The notes: a model not told the origin generated them from the sequence alone. A stretch of 64,000 bases of DNA from Chara braunii (GCA_003427395.1 BFEA01000282.1:122259-186258); one strand, 5' to 3'. Numbered from the stretch's first letter, positions 1 through 11,360 are shown. Numbers and translations: made by a program.

Positions 1-4
1 TTCG

Positions 5-6
<2 letters not shown>

Positions 7-44
<38 letters not shown>
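7..44. repeat. poly(T) tract, 38 nt
   Basis: Uninterrupted run of 38 T. A run of 38 A lies at 416-453, so the two form an inverted pair around a 371-bp spacer. I see no matching flanks outside the homopolymers, so a transposon cannot be claimed. Lengths of long homopolymers are also assembly-sensitive. Confidence 0.9.
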
Positions 45-45
<1 letters not shown>

Positions 46-415
46 GCCCCGTTTTTTGGGGACTACCAGTCGCACGCCAGTGGGTACCCCGCGCGACGCG
101 GCGCGTTAACGGCCGCGTCAATTTCCTCAAGCAGGGAGAGGTACTGGTGGTTTAAACAGATTGGAAAAAGACATAATGAGAGGTTCCTGCCAGCATTGAT
201 TGCCCTGGCTGTGGAAGTGCCCGTATGCCACTCCAATTGTGAAAAATGAAAAACGAAAACAATTGTATTCCTGCCATTTATAAATGCATTTCTCATTTAA
301 AATTGAATTAAAATGATTTTTTTTGGCTGTCGCACCGTTGAGCTGCAACTAAACGGTGCATATGGGACATGGTCCCTGAAAGATAACAGTACCAGCTCAT
401 GAAAAATAGAGGGCG

Positions 416-453
<38 letters not shown>
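416..453. repeat. poly(A) tract, 38 nt
   Basis: Uninterrupted run of 38 A, the inverted partner of the T run at 7-44. Similar long tracts occur inside the chromovirus leader (11751-11795, 45 T) and the hAT element (14779-14815, 37 A). Confidence 0.9.
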
Positions 454-457
<4 letters not shown>

Positions 458-498
458 GGTACCGATACGCGCCGCTGGCTGCAGGTGAAGCAGGAGAT

Positions 499-541
499 GG
501 CACCTGCATCTAGCAAGTTTTGGCTGCCAGATGCAGGTGCC
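499..541. repeat. perfect 13-bp hairpin
   Basis: Arms GGCACCTGCATCT (499-511) and AGATGCAGGTGCC (529-541) are exact reverse complements around a 17-nt loop. No gene is recognisable nearby. The stretch 1-1430 otherwise holds only short open frames that look like chance. Confidence 0.85.
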
Positions 542-840
542 TTATCATTAATTATTATACTTGATAATAATGAAAAGCAGAGGACCTTGGTGCTCCACAC
601 GAGATCCGTTGTGCAAGACCTTGGGGATCTGGGTTGTCTTCTGACAGCTCTCCTGCCAAATGCTCACCCAAACCATTCATAGTGCAACTGCATGTGCAGT
701 TTCTCACAGCAGTGCCTGTCCTCAAGGGCAGAGGCTCAAAAACGGTAAGGGCCTGGTTCGACACCACTTGAAATGTAAGCATTCTTAGAAAATCGTAGTT
801 CCACAACAGCCTAATCACGATGTTTCCACATTTTGGGCTT

Positions 841-940
841 GTAGGGTCCGCCCCTAAAAAATAAGGGCGGCCAAGGCAAAAAGATGGAAATCTCTAGGGA
901 GCCGTCGGAGGTGACTTGAAATGTGAGGGTGGGACCCTAC
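841..940. repeat. 100-bp segment bounded by inverted repeats
   Basis: The ends GTAGGGTCC (841-849) and GGGACCCTAC (931-940) are inverted copies, with weaker pairing for a few more bases. Just inside the left end, CCGCCC and GGGCGG form a second small hairpin around an A-rich loop. It could be a very short MITE, but I find no target duplication. Confidence 0.4.
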
Positions 941-1704
941 GGAGCGCGTCATTCACAGCCCAAGCAAAGCGACCTTCTGACACCCAACCCTCCTCGCCTA
1001 AGATGTAAGGTCGAGTAAGTGTACGGTCTTCCTCAGGGGTTGTGGAACGAAAAACTTAGTTAGGGTAAATTAGGGTCAGATCCCACTTTTTGTACGAAGG
1101 GCACTTTTAGGCAAAATTTGGGATCCCACTTCTTTCCAGGAAAGCAGGAGCCCGTCCCGGAAAGTCGAGGAAGTGAAAACAGTCTCTTACGTGGAGGCAC
1201 GCGCGTGATTATAGGGTCGGTAGTTCTACCGATTTTAAAAAGAGGCCAACACCGTCTTTCGTAGCGAAAAAGAAGGCATGATTTTTTTTTTCCTTTTGTT
1301 TTTTGTTTTGGTCCTACCGGTAATCCTGGAATGTCCGCCTTCGGTGTCCAGTGTGTGACGGCCGGCACAGTGCCACCCTGGGGCCCCCAACGGTAAGCAG
1401 GCACCACATCCTGCCCCGAACCGGCCATGGGACACACACCCACACCCTGGTACCGTTTACTCGGGTGGGGGTCGTCGGCGCTTCCATTACATAGCGCACA
1501 ACTTTTGTGCCTCCGGCCGCAATCCCTTGCTATACGACGCGCCCTTTCACTTTCTGTACCGCAAAGCATGTTGCCCATTGCTCACGTGAACCTCCCGTCA
1601 AAGATCCCCACTCTGTCCATTTGCGTATCAAGGCCATGTTTGATCGGTGGGGTCGCGTTGCTGCCTTCAACTGCCGCGTGTTTGCGTTTCGTACTCGAGG
1701 TATG

Positions 1705-1992
1705 GAGGCTGGTCGTCTGCCTTTCCAACGTCGTTCGGCATCCCCGTCCTCGTCCTCAGTTCTTGTTGAGACATGCACGGCGGATGTCCCGCCATCGACC
1801 CCTGCCACGTACTCCGCAAGTTATCACCCTTCGTCGCCTGCTGGAGGCAGGTTGTCTTCCTCCCGGTCCATCCCCTTTATGCTGCATGCTTTGCCGCCTC
1901 TGCCATCATTCAAGAATCTGCACACTTCGATGTACGGTGTGGGGAGAGAGCCTCGGCCCATGACATCGCTCCTCGCTGAAGGTGACAGCTAT
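1705..1992 (+). pseudogene. 5' part of trihelix-type gene relic
   Basis: An open frame (open from 1507; first plausible ATG near 1705) rich in Ser and Pro runs to the chromovirus insertion point at 1992. Joined across the element to 12228, after removing one copy of the GCTAT target duplication, the frame stays open into a Gly/Gln-rich stretch (12228-12335). It is therefore most simply the N-terminal, low-complexity part of the gene whose DNA-binding domain lies at 12780-13140. No domain is recognisable in this part. The start codon, the exon structure and whether this is coding at all are uncertain. Confidence 0.45.
1988..1992. other. target site duplication GCTAT (left copy)
   Basis: GCTAT directly precedes the LTR that starts TGTG at 1993. 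The same five bases follow the other LTR at 12223-12227. Five-base duplications are usual for Ty3/gypsy integrases. Confidence 0.93.
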
Positions 1993-2343
1993 TGTGTCGG
2001 ACCCGCAGGGATGGCAGTCCAACAGGATGGAGAAGAAGGGTGGACGAGGGAGGAGGTAGAGATGGAGCTGGAAGGGACAGCGCAGCTCCGACGCAGACTC
2101 CACACGCACGTACTCCAAGATCTGCAAAAGTGAAGAATGACAAAAAACAGACAACTGCTGGGGTATACCCCCAGCGGACTGACTGACTGCACTGGACTGG
2201 ACTGGTACCGACAGTGGTACCGGGCAGGACTAGAACAGCACACGGCCTGTGGGGTCAGGCCACGGCCTAGTCCCACAGGCCGAACTGGGCAAATAGCCAA
2301 ATAGGCCGTGGCTGTAGGCCAGGGTAAATGAAGGCCCGCTGCA
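1993..2343 (-). repeat. 3' LTR of chromovirus (351 bp)
   Basis: Direct repeat of 11872-12222. Both copies are 351 bp, begin TGTG.CGGACCCGCAGGG and end CCCGCTGCA on the plus strand, giving the canonical TG...CA ends. On the element's own strand it begins TGCAGCGGGCC. The bases just upstream in element orientation (from 2360 to 2344) are only weakly purine-rich, so the polypurine tract is degenerate. Confidence 0.95.
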
Positions 2344-3304
2344 CGATCCTCAGACCTGTAATGGATCGCAAGAGCCATAAACACGCTATCCGCAAAAGCA
2401 ACGGAACTCTGCAATAAAGAAAGCTGAGAAATCTAGGATGCGAAGGAAGCTCCATGCGGAGTCCATGCGATGCATCCTAAGCTACATAATGTCAAAAGAA
2501 AAGCAAATGTCTGGTATACATATCCTAGCTAACAACAAAAAATGAAATGTAGTATGATACAATCCTAAAGTCCTGGAGGCAGTGGCCTCAGTGCTGAAAG
2601 GAAAAGAGCAATATGTCACAAGATAAAGTCATGTCGTTGAACCACTAAGAGTGGGATGGTCTTAGAGGGGTTGAATGCAACCTAATAATCGAAACTCCTA
2701 GGGGCAGTCACACATGAAGGTGGGATAGGTCATCAGGCTCAAGGTGGAAGAGTGGTAGCGAAACAAAACCAATGACCCTAACAGATAGACCATCAAGGCG
2801 GGTGATGCTCGACAAAAGAGTGACACCATGCAGGGTTGACCATGAAAAGGGGAGCCTGGAATAGGGTGGAGCTATGCCGAACTGGAGGCATGCAATAGCC
2901 GGCGCTAGGGTGATGAGGGCAGTGGGTGAGAGAAACATGCACACAACTCACCGACTGGGAGAGGGAGCTAGATCTGGGAGCAAGGAAGCCAAGATAACAC
3001 TACGGTCCCAATGCCTATGTGATATAAAGGGAGAGCCAAACTCAAAGAGACCCAGCTAGGTGAGAACCACCATGCGACAGAGGCAAGGGAGTATGTAGGG
3101 TAGGGTGGTGACGTGAAGTAGTCACGTCCAAAGTAGATGAAGCCGAGAAGGTAGCTGAAGTCGTCGAAGTGGTCGATGACGTCGATGAAGTAGCAGTCGA
3201 GTCGATATCGAAGCAGAGCCGCAAAACGCTGACATCCTGAAGAAGACATGATGATGGAGTACCTGATGGTGTGAGTCAGTGGGGAAAGATAGAGGATAAG
3301 AGTG
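2344..3304 (-). other. chromovirus 3' untranslated region, no gene
   Basis: Sequence between the chromodomain stop and the 3' LTR. It holds an imperfect GAC/GTC-rich trinucleotide stretch at about 3130-3215. No conserved frame is seen. Confidence 0.6.
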
Positions 3305-4666
3305 CTAGTCATCGTAACGCGAAGGGCGATGATGAGTGCGCTGTGGACACTCGAAGGCGACCGTCTGCGGCTGAGGAACGGCCTCAGAGGGAGCAAACTT
3401 GTCCTCAGCAATCTCCTCAGCCAGAGGAGGAGGAAGAGGGTCAGTCGGTTGAGTAGAAGCAGATGTCTCAGCACAACGAGCACGATCATATGCACGCACC
3501 AACATCCTGGCGTGCTGCAAGTGCTCGAGGGGCTCCCAAGTAACCTCCTCATCAGGGTAGCCCTTCCAACGCACAAGGTACTCGATGCATGGAGGGGTAT
3601 CGTCGGTAACTCGGCGTGATATGATGTCGAAAACAACGAACTCCTCGTGACCGTCCACCATGATAGGTGGAGGGCGCTCATAAGGGCGTCCGACGAAGCG
3701 CTCGGACGGTCTGCGATAAGGACGCACCAAGGAGACGTGGTAAACATCGTGTACGCAAGCCTGTCGAAGATAATGAGGTAGCTTCACACGGAAGCTGACT
3801 GGACTAGCGGCAGTATCAGAACCGACTGCCTGAAGGATGCGGCATGGACCGAAGAAACGACGCCCGAACTTGCGAAGCGTATCTGCTTCGAGCTGTAAGT
3901 GGCGTGCGTCGACGAGCACATCGTCACCGACTTTGAATGGATGATCCATTCGTGATCGGTTTGCTCGTGCGGCCATGCGAGTCTGGGAGTCGGCTAAACT
4001 CTCGTGTGCGCGCTTCATAATCGTAGCCATGTGGGCGATCCAGTTGTCAAGCGCAGGGCAACGAGTGTCTGGGCGCAACCGCGATGGTCGTAGGAAATCC
4101 GCGGGTACGCGGGGGTGGTCGCCGAGGTCGCAATAGAATGGCGACATCCCCGTGGCTGGCGAAACAGCGTGGTTGTACGCAATCTCCGAGTGGGCTAAGT
4201 GTAAGTCCCACTGCTGGTCATCCCTAACAAACTTTCGGAGGATATTACCGAGAGTTTTATTGGTGACCTCAGTCTGACCATCCGTCTGAGGGTGGTAAGA
4301 CGATGAGAAGCGAAGCTGGGATCCGTATACCTCGTGTAGGCGTCGCCAGAATGTGCTGGTAAAGCGTGGGTCACGGTCGGAGATGATGCTCTGAGGTAAG
4401 TCGTGACCTCTCACAACTCGGTCGAGGACGATGTCGGCGACCTCACGAGCGCTAATGCGATAGCGGCACGAGACAAAACGTGCACGCTTCGTGAAGCGTT
4501 CGATGACGACCAAGATAGCATCATGACCACGCTCAGTGGGTGGGCGGAGAGGACCAATGAAATCCATCAAGATGGACTGCCAACGACCCTCAGGTCTGGG
4601 TAGGGGCTGAAGTAACCCATACGGAAGGTGGTTCGCACTGTTCACCTCCTGGCAGGTAGGACATTC
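3305..4666 (-). pseudogene. integrase core, C-terminal region and chromodomain (chromovirus pol)
   Basis: Open frame of about 446 codons following the TAG at 4667-4669. It starts inside the integrase zinc-binding region (ECPTCQ, the CxxC half of HHCC). The catalytic core shows D in LMDFIGPL, D in ISDRDPRF and E in QTDGQTEVTNKTLGN, so the DDE triad is intact. A GPY-like segment (RRFFGPCRIL) follows. Near the C-terminus a chromodomain is clear: EYLVRWKGYPDEEVTWEP, which in this family binds methylated histone H3 and steers integration to heterochromatin. The frame ends in a Pro/Gln-rich tail. This is the best preserved part of the element. Confidence 0.93.
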
Positions 4667-5320
4667 CTAGATGTAGGCTTTGACAAAGTCCTTGGACTTC
4701 GGCCAGACGTATAGGCGGCAAACACGAGCCAACGTCTTGTGGAAACCCATATAACCGGCAGCTGCCTGATCTTGGAACTCTGCTACAGCCTGGACGCGGA
4801 GCTGTCCGATGGAGGGAACGCAGATACGTGGTTCTAGCTGACCAGATCTGCCATGCCGGTACACAAGGCCGTTCTCCCCGAGGGAGTAGGAAGGAACGGT
4901 CTTGCCACTCCGTAGTGTCGCGTGGATGACGCGATAATCGGGGCAGTGGCGGTACTGAGTGCGACACGCGTCGATCACCGACTGATGAACAGTGGTGATG
5001 GAGATGGCAGCAAGATGGATGGGTTCCTGATTGTGATCAGGAGGGCGGGACAAGGCATCGGCAACGCGGTTCGTTTCACCCTTGATGGGCTGAGTGGTGA
5101 AACTGAACTCGGATAAGTCACGCCACCAGCGTGTCTGTCGAGGGGAAAGCTTAGGCTTCATGAGGAAAGCCTGGACAACTGAGTTGTCTGTGCGTACCGT
5201 GAAGCGCGCCCCGTGCAGATAATGACGCCAATGCCGAGTAGCATAAACTACTGCGAGAACCTCACGTTCATCGGCAGTGTAGTTTATCTCGGCAGGCAGT
5301 AGCTGATGGGAGTAGAAATC
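4667..5320 (-). pseudogene. RNase H C-terminal part and integrase zinc-binding domain
   Basis: Continues pol in the frame of the integrase. From about 5320 it reads as RNase H (AEINYTADEREVLAVVYA, then RTDNSVVQ near the end of the domain), a connection with VADALSRP typical of the RNase H to integrase linker, and then the first half of the integrase HHCC finger. It ends at TAG 4667-4669 in KAYI*ECPTCQ, where relatives usually have Gln. CAG to TAG is the simplest explanation. It is in a different frame from the upstream RT, with an indel near 5300. Confidence 0.88.
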
Positions 5321-6447
5321 GATCGGGCAATCCCCAGCACGAGCCTCGACAGTCCCATCCTCCGCGATGGTCGGGGAGTAAGTAACAGAAAAGGACTGTC
5401 AGTGGAGGGAAGTGGTGAGAGGGTAGGCGTCAGTCGAGAAGTAGTGTCAGCAGGAGGGGGGGTAAAAGGAGGAACATGTGGGTAAGGTGAATCTGGAGGA
5501 GAGGGAAACACCTGAGAAAGGGTAGCCCCTACTGCAAAATCTGACACATCGGTGGTGACGATAAAGGGACGATCAAAATCGGGAAGGCGAAGAACCGGCA
5601 CACAGGTCACCGCCTTCTTGAGGGCGTGAAAGGCGTCCTCGCACAGGGGTGTCCAAAACCACGGCGGGTTCTTCCGGAGGAGGGTAGAGGTAAGGACGTA
5701 GGAATGCCTAGCGTATCCCTGGATAAAATTACTATAGTAGCTGGTGAGGCCTAGGAAACTGCGAAGCTGCTTGGCAGATGTGGGGACGGGCCACTCTGCG
5801 ATAGCGGTGATCTTCGCGTCGTCCATGTGGAGACCGTGGTCAGACACATGGTGTCCTAGGAAGTCCACTTTGCGCTGGGCAAAGCGGCACTTACTGAGCT
5901 TGGCATAGAAGCCATGCTTGCGTAAGCGTTGTAGGACATCGCGGAGGTGTCTGAGATGGTCTTCTAAGGTACGATTGTAGACCAGGATGTCGTCCAGGTA
6001 TGCGAGAACGTATTCTTCAAGGATGTCCCTGAAGATGTCGTTCATCGCCGTCTGGAAGGTGGCGGGTGCATTGGTGAGGCCGAATGACATCACCGTGAAC
6101 TCGTAGTGGCCGAAGCGCGATCGGAAGGCGGTTTCCAGCTGATCCTATATGGCAACGCGAATCTGGTGGTAACCGCTACGGAGATCGATCTTCGTGAAGA
6201 AGCGGTTGCCTGCCAGACGGTCAAACAACTCATCCGCGCGGGGCATGGGATAACTGTTCTTAACCGTGTAACGGTTAAGGCTGCGGTAGTCGATGCAGAG
6301 GCGGAGAGTTACTGGGTTTAATGAAACCCAGTCGAAGGAGCTCCTCAAGCTGACGCTTGAGTTTCGTCGCCTCAAGGATCGAGGGTCGGTACGGTGCCTG
6401 ATGGTGAACACGATAGTCAGACACGAGCTGGATAAAATGCTCAACAC
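5284..6447 (-). pseudogene. reverse transcriptase and start of RNase H (chromovirus pol)
   Basis: RT palm and thumb motifs are visible in order: [46 protein letters not shown], and the catalytic AYLDDILVY. These are followed by FLGHHVS, AKQLRSFLGLTSYYSNFI and the RNase H start TTDVSDFAVGATLSQ. A TAG at 6145-6147 breaks the frame right after QIRVAI, again readable as former CAG. The frame runs off into a Pro/Ser-rich nonsense tail near 5450. The RT fingers motif that normally precedes LCIDYRSLN is missing (see the 6275-7429 entry). All catalytic residues that remain visible are intact. Confidence 0.93.
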
Positions 6448-7429
6448 CTCGCATCGGGGGAATCGCGCTGTATGAGAAATACGGGGGAAAAACGTCGCGG
6501 TACTCTCGAATCAGGTCGCGAACGGCCGACTCTAAGTCTGTCGTGAACCGTGTGAGTTTCTCAGCGTCTGCGTCGGCATGAGATGTATGTGTGGACTCGA
6601 CAGTCGACGACGCAGAGGCCTGGGACGTGGAGGGGGTATCCGCAGGTTGACGGGTGGACGTAGAGATGGGAGCCGCGAAGATGGAGGAAGGGTCAGGGGG
6701 ATCGGGCTCAAGAGAGATGAGCTCAACCTCGGGACAAAGTGAATCATAGCGAAGAAGATCCATGACGTTCACTGAGTAGAACGTGACGTCCTCCTGTCGT
6801 ATGAAGTGAGCAAACTGATGAGGGGATGTGAAGGCGATGTCGGGGTGAGACCCTGAGGGACGAGGGTCCCGGGGAGGTAGGTCGGGAGGAGTGTTGCCCG
6901 TGGTTCCCATGAGGGGGACGCGATGGGTCTGACCACACTTCGTTTTGAGAACGAGTGTCTCGGTCGCCCATTCGGCCTCTGTGCTACGGAACCGGCGAGA
7001 CCAGGGAGTGCCAAGAATAAAGTCGTACCCAGTCTCCAGCACATCGAAGTATGCGGAGGAATGGTAGCGCCGAGGCGCCTGGGTACTATCCGGTGGCTGA
7101 AGGGTGAGGGAGAAGTGGAGTTCGGGGACCGTCTGATCGAAAAAGCGTTGTGTCTTGTTATCTCCGAGGGTAACGGAGATAGGAGAGCGAGACCCAGAGG
7201 TAGCTAGGCGAGCTTCCTCAACCACTCGAGGGTGAACGAAATCTCCCTACAAGCCAAAGTCCCATAAAGCGCGGTACACCCTTGTAGATGTCCCTAGGCG
7301 AATAGGGATAATGGGTAGGGTGCGATCAGGGTCAGAAAGCGGAGCGAGAAGACGACGCAGGACGTTGACGTGTCTCGTGAGTTGCTCCTGACGAGCCTGC
7401 AGAATGCTCAAGTCCAGGAGAGATGACAC
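6275..7429 (-). pseudogene. retropepsin-like protease and RT N-terminus
   Basis: Two open stretches in one frame separated by TAG 7247-7249. The protease active-site region reads ALWDFGL*GDFVHP, where the usual motif is D-S/T-G-A; the Ser/Thr is Phe here. The protease C-terminal flap region GYDFILGTPW is clear. After an acidic linker the frame reaches RT with [20 protein letters not shown] and then stops making sense. The next recognisable RT motif (LCIDYRSLN) is in another frame with almost no spacing. Roughly 40-50 bp carrying the usual SPVLFVKKKDG-type motif appear to be deleted at about 6300. Confidence 0.85.
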
Positions 7430-7686
7430 AACGTCATCGTGAGTCTCTAGCTGAGCACTACAACGGGCTGTGCGAATGGCGCGACGCTTTGGAAGTCTCG
7501 GGGGAGAAGCGCTAGATGTGGCGGTCTGCTGGGAGGCAGACGGTACCTCGACAGACGACGGGGCAGAGAGAACTGTGTCTGTCGTGTCCTAAGGGTCCTC
7601 TGGTGGGGTAGCCAAAGGGGCGAACTGCGACTCGGTGGTCGGGAAACCGGCTACATGCGAGGCCTCAGTGGTACATTGCACCGTGG

Positions 7687-9786
7687 CTAGCTGGGTGGGG
7701 CTGGTCGGGCGGGGCCGGGGGGGGACTGAGATCGGCGCTGACGAGAAATGTCAGCGTAGTACCGATCAAGGGCGGTGTGGTATGGACACCGTGAGGAGGT
7801 GTGTCCATCTTGGCGGCAACGAAGGCAGCCGCGTCGGGCCTCGAGGGCGGCACGCTCCTCGGGGGATAGAGCTCTGCGAGGAGGGACAAAACCCTGCAGG
7901 AGGTCTATTTGAGGAACTATGGGTGTGCGGGCGCTAGCCTGTGCAACCCGATTGCGTGCACGACCCATGGCAGACATGGCCATCTGCAGGCGCTCGGCCA
8001 TTGGGACAGTATCGTCATCCAAGTGGTACTGGATGACGTCCCGAGGCTCGATGTCCTCGGGGGCATCCCCAATGGTAGGATCGAGCTCGGCTGAGGCGTC
8101 CTCTCCATACTCGAGAGAACTGTAGTGCCGAGAGAATGGCGCTCCAGGTCGAGCTGGGCGACGAAAACGACCAGCAAACGAGGAGCGGCCTCGGGTGGTA
8201 CCTCGAGACTGGGAGGTGGAGGCTGGCCGCGAAGAGGATGGGGCGACGGAGAAGCGACTGCACATCCTCTGGTACTGACGCGCAGCCTCGTATGCCTGCT
8301 CCGCAGAAGAGAATGATCGCCTCCATAGCTCTAGGCGGTAGTCATTCGGCAGGCTGACAAGGAACCGGTCGGTGAGTGTGACCTCCGGTAGGAACGTCTC
8401 GTCACAAACAAGACGAGCGTCCTGAAACACCCGGATGTGACGCTCCAGGTCGGTCGGTACAGAGGACACGAACCATCTGGTCTCGGTGACGCGGTCTAAG
8501 GCGTCGGTGGCGTCATGACGAGCGCCGAAGCGGTCTTGAAGGAAGGCCGCGAAGTCGGCCAGAGTGGGGACATCACCCACGCGGAGGCGCTGGGTATAAT
8601 GATCCTCCCACACAGTGGAAGAGCTACCTCGCAATTTGGTTGCGAGCACATCGCACCACAACTCCTGACGGGTGGTCGTCATAGAGAGTGTACGTGTTGC
8701 TATCTGCAACCAGTGAGAGACACGGGATGTGCCATCATACTCGGGAATGTCCGTGGTGCGTACAGGAGGACGTCCACTGTGCTGATGGCGGGGGGAGAGA
8801 GATCGAGGCGAGTGCACTGCGGCGGTGTAAGTCGAGGCCGCTGCAGGGGCAGAGGTGGGGAAAGGTTGTTGGCCGTGGCCGCTGGCTGATGGACCAGCAA
8901 ACGAGGAGGCAACGACCGCGGAAAGCTGTCCCGGAATAGCCAGGTAAGAGGAAAGAGGCTGAGGAGCAGGTCGAGGGAAACGAGCCTGCATCATGGGGAC
9001 TGAAGGGGTGGTCGAGGAGGAAGGGTGGGCAGCCTGTGATGGGTGAGGCTGTCTCAGAGCAAGAATCTCCGTCTGAGTCTGCGCAATGGTGGCCTATAAA
9101 GTGGCCACTCGCTTGGTGCGCGGGGTCAGAGGTGGAGGGGGCGGAGCGGGTCTCCCAGTGGGAGGAGGAATCCCAGCCTGGGCGGCACCCTGTTGTGGGG
9201 GTGGGGGGACGAAGGCAGGAAGAAGAGGGCGGAGCCTTATTGCCGTGACCGGTGCGGGAAGCTGGGAAGCAACACCGGTGTGGGTCGATGAAACTGCTCG
9301 GCCAGAACGCGGTACCAGGACCGCAGCACCTACGGTAGTAGTAGAGACGGTAGGGGCGGCCGTGGCCGGAAGAACTGCCGCAACAGACGGTGTGGTCTGA
9401 CCGGCAACACCACTCGCCACCGCTGAGGGGGAGTGCTGGGCCTGACTCGCAGAGGAGGGGGAACCATGGTAACTCCGTCTCCGGAGTCCTGGGGAGCCGA
9501 AATCGAAGCCGGTAGGGGATGGGGTGTGGGAGCGGTGGGGAGAGCGATGAGGGGAGCCCTTGAGGCGGTTGACGTCAAGGGCAAGCGCATTGATTTGTGC
9601 TTGCAACGGTCCAAGTGTACTAAGTTGCGCCTGAATCGTCACAAGGGTGGCATGAAGATCCATGGTGTCCACATGGGCCTGACCAGGAGCTGCTGACTGC
9701 GCGGTGACCTGGGATGTGGACTGCGCCGCGACGATCTCCTCATGTGTAGCGCTCTCCGTGGGTAGTGGGGGGAGAGAAGTAGACAT
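7687..9786 (-). pseudogene. Gag with CCHC zinc knuckle (chromovirus)
   Basis: Begins at ATG 9786. The N-terminal part is Ser/Thr/Ala/Pro-rich. A retrotransposon Gag (capsid) domain starts around DIPEYDGTSRVSHWLQ and runs through AFLQDRFGARHD. A Gly/Arg-rich segment (RGTTRGRSSFAGRFRR) and an intact CCHC knuckle CLRCRQDGHTSSRC (C-x2-C-x4-H-x4-C) lie near the C-terminus. A TAG at 9094-9096 splits the frame into 230 and 435 codons plus a short bridge; CAG to TAG would explain it. Gag should package the element RNA in cytoplasmic particles. The stop at 7687 precedes a frame change into protease. Confidence 0.9.
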
Positions 9787-9994
9787 GGTGGGAGGTGGGG
9801 GGAGATATGGGTTGTGGTATGGGAACAGAGGACCACCAGTGAGAGGGAGGGGACCGCGAGAGCAGAGTGGGTAGTCGTGGGTCGGCTCGCCCAGTGACCA
9901 GTGGGTCGCGCGTGAGATGGTGGCGCGAATCCGGTCGAGGGGGGAGGAGCCGTTCAGATCCAGGGTGCCCGACGGGAGGAGGTAGAGAGTAGGG

Positions 9995-10050
9995 GGTTTA
10001 GGGAAATCCTAAACCCTAGAAAAAACCCTAAGGAAACCCTAACCGGAGTT
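9995..10050. repeat. telomere-like (telo-box) cluster
   Basis: Contains GGTTTAGGG, CCTAAACCCTAG, AACCCTAAGG and AACCCTAACC within about 55 bp. These match the plant-type telomere unit and the AAACCCTA telo-box that occurs in plant promoters. The copies are imperfect and on both strands, so this is not a telomere. Confidence 0.7.
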
Positions 10051-11108
10051 TAGGTGGTTAGGGGAAGGTGGCGGCAACCTAATCAAGAAAAGAAAATAAT
10101 AACTATGGACGGGAGGGAAAATAGAGTAAGCAGTGGATTTTCGAGATAAAAATAAAATAAAAAAATAAATAGAAATAAATAAAAAAATAAATAAAATGTG
10201 AAGAGTGAGGAGAGAGAGAGTATTTATTTTTTTGAAAATTTCGGCAGCATTTTCCCACCCCTCATGGGGTCAAAAATGTGCCAAGAGGAGGGAAAGTGCA
10301 AGAGGGACACACTAACTTTTAAAATGCCGCAAACTAAAATTTTCAGAAAAAAAATAAATGAGTAAATAAATAAATAAATAAATAAGGAGGTGGAAGAGAG
10401 TGAAGAGAAGCTAGGTTTTGAAATTTTTCAAAAATTTCGGCAGTATTTCGTTACCCCCATGGGGTCGAAGTGTGTTGTCAAGAAAAAGACCAAGTAGAAT
10501 GGAAAAATTTGGTCATCACTTCGCTACCCCCAAGGGGTCAAAATGTGCGCCGACAACAAAGAAAGACCAAGTCCTAGCAAGATATAGAGGTGCCATAGAA
10601 AATTTTAATTTTTCAGAATAAATAAAATAAAAACAAAAAAAATCAAAAAATATGAAAAGAGGTAGGGAATAAGATGACTCAGATTTTTGGAGGAAAATAA
10701 AAATTTTACATAAAAGAGAAAGAGAAAAGAAGAAAAAACAGAAAAATTCGAAGTTGGGTGTGGGGGGGGATGAAAAAGTGATGAAGAAAGAGAGAAAAAA
10801 GTGAGAAGAGAAAGAAAAAGGTAAGGTGGGGGATGGGGGAGATGATGGGATTGTAGTTGGGGGAGGGAAGGAGGAGAAGAGGGTGGTAGAATGAAAGAGA
10901 AGGATATGAAAAAGGTGGAGAGGAGTAGATGAGATTAGTGAGAAATGGTGAGTGGGGAGGAGAGGAGAGAAAAAAGTTCTGGAAGATGGATGGAGACTGA
11001 GGGAGGAGTAGAGAGTAATGGTAGGGGGGAGAAAAGGTGATTAGATGATGGGGGAAGGGAGAAAGCGGTTGGGGGGTAGTAGGTTAATGGTAGGAGGGTG
11101 ATACCAGG

Positions 11109-11360
11109 CTCTTGGTTAGCCAAGAGCAACAAGATCACCAAGATCCAATGGATCTTGGCCTTCAAGCAACCCCTTGGAAGAAGAGGTATTCAAACCGCTA
11201 CAAGCTGCCAGCACGGCCGAAAGATCTGATCAGACTGATCAGATCTTCCAAGTGGAAAGTTTGGGAGAGATCTTGATCTCCCAAACTCACATTCTCTACG
11301 TGTAGTGCAGCCCCCTAGCCAGGGGGGTCTTCAAGTGCTGCCACGTGACACTCTCGTGGC
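11109..11360. repeat. six consecutive perfect hairpins in chromovirus leader
   Basis: Exact inverted arms: 11109-11115/11120-11126 (CTCTTGG, loop TTAG); 11138-11146/11150-11158 (CCAAGATCC, loop AAT); 11221-11233/11235-11247 (AAGATCTGATCAG, 1-nt loop); 11258-11268/11277-11287 (AGTTTGGGAGA); 11311-11316/11321-11326 (CCCCCT); 11340-11345/11355-11360 (GCCACG). The position, 500-750 nt after the primer site on the genomic RNA, is where retroelements often carry packaging or dimerisation structures. That function is inference. Confidence 0.85.

Noticed and set aside
1060-1578. 172-codon minus-strand frame
   Set aside because: No domain, overlaps plus-strand sequence leading into the trihelix relic, no conserved pattern.
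4667-9096. Alternative nuclear code with TAG read as Gln (as in some ulvophyte algae)
   Set aside because: All four chromovirus stops are TAG at Gln-like positions, which fits. But the giant element also has TGA and TAA, and TGG-to-TGA/TAG changes at Trp positions, so transition decay explains more.
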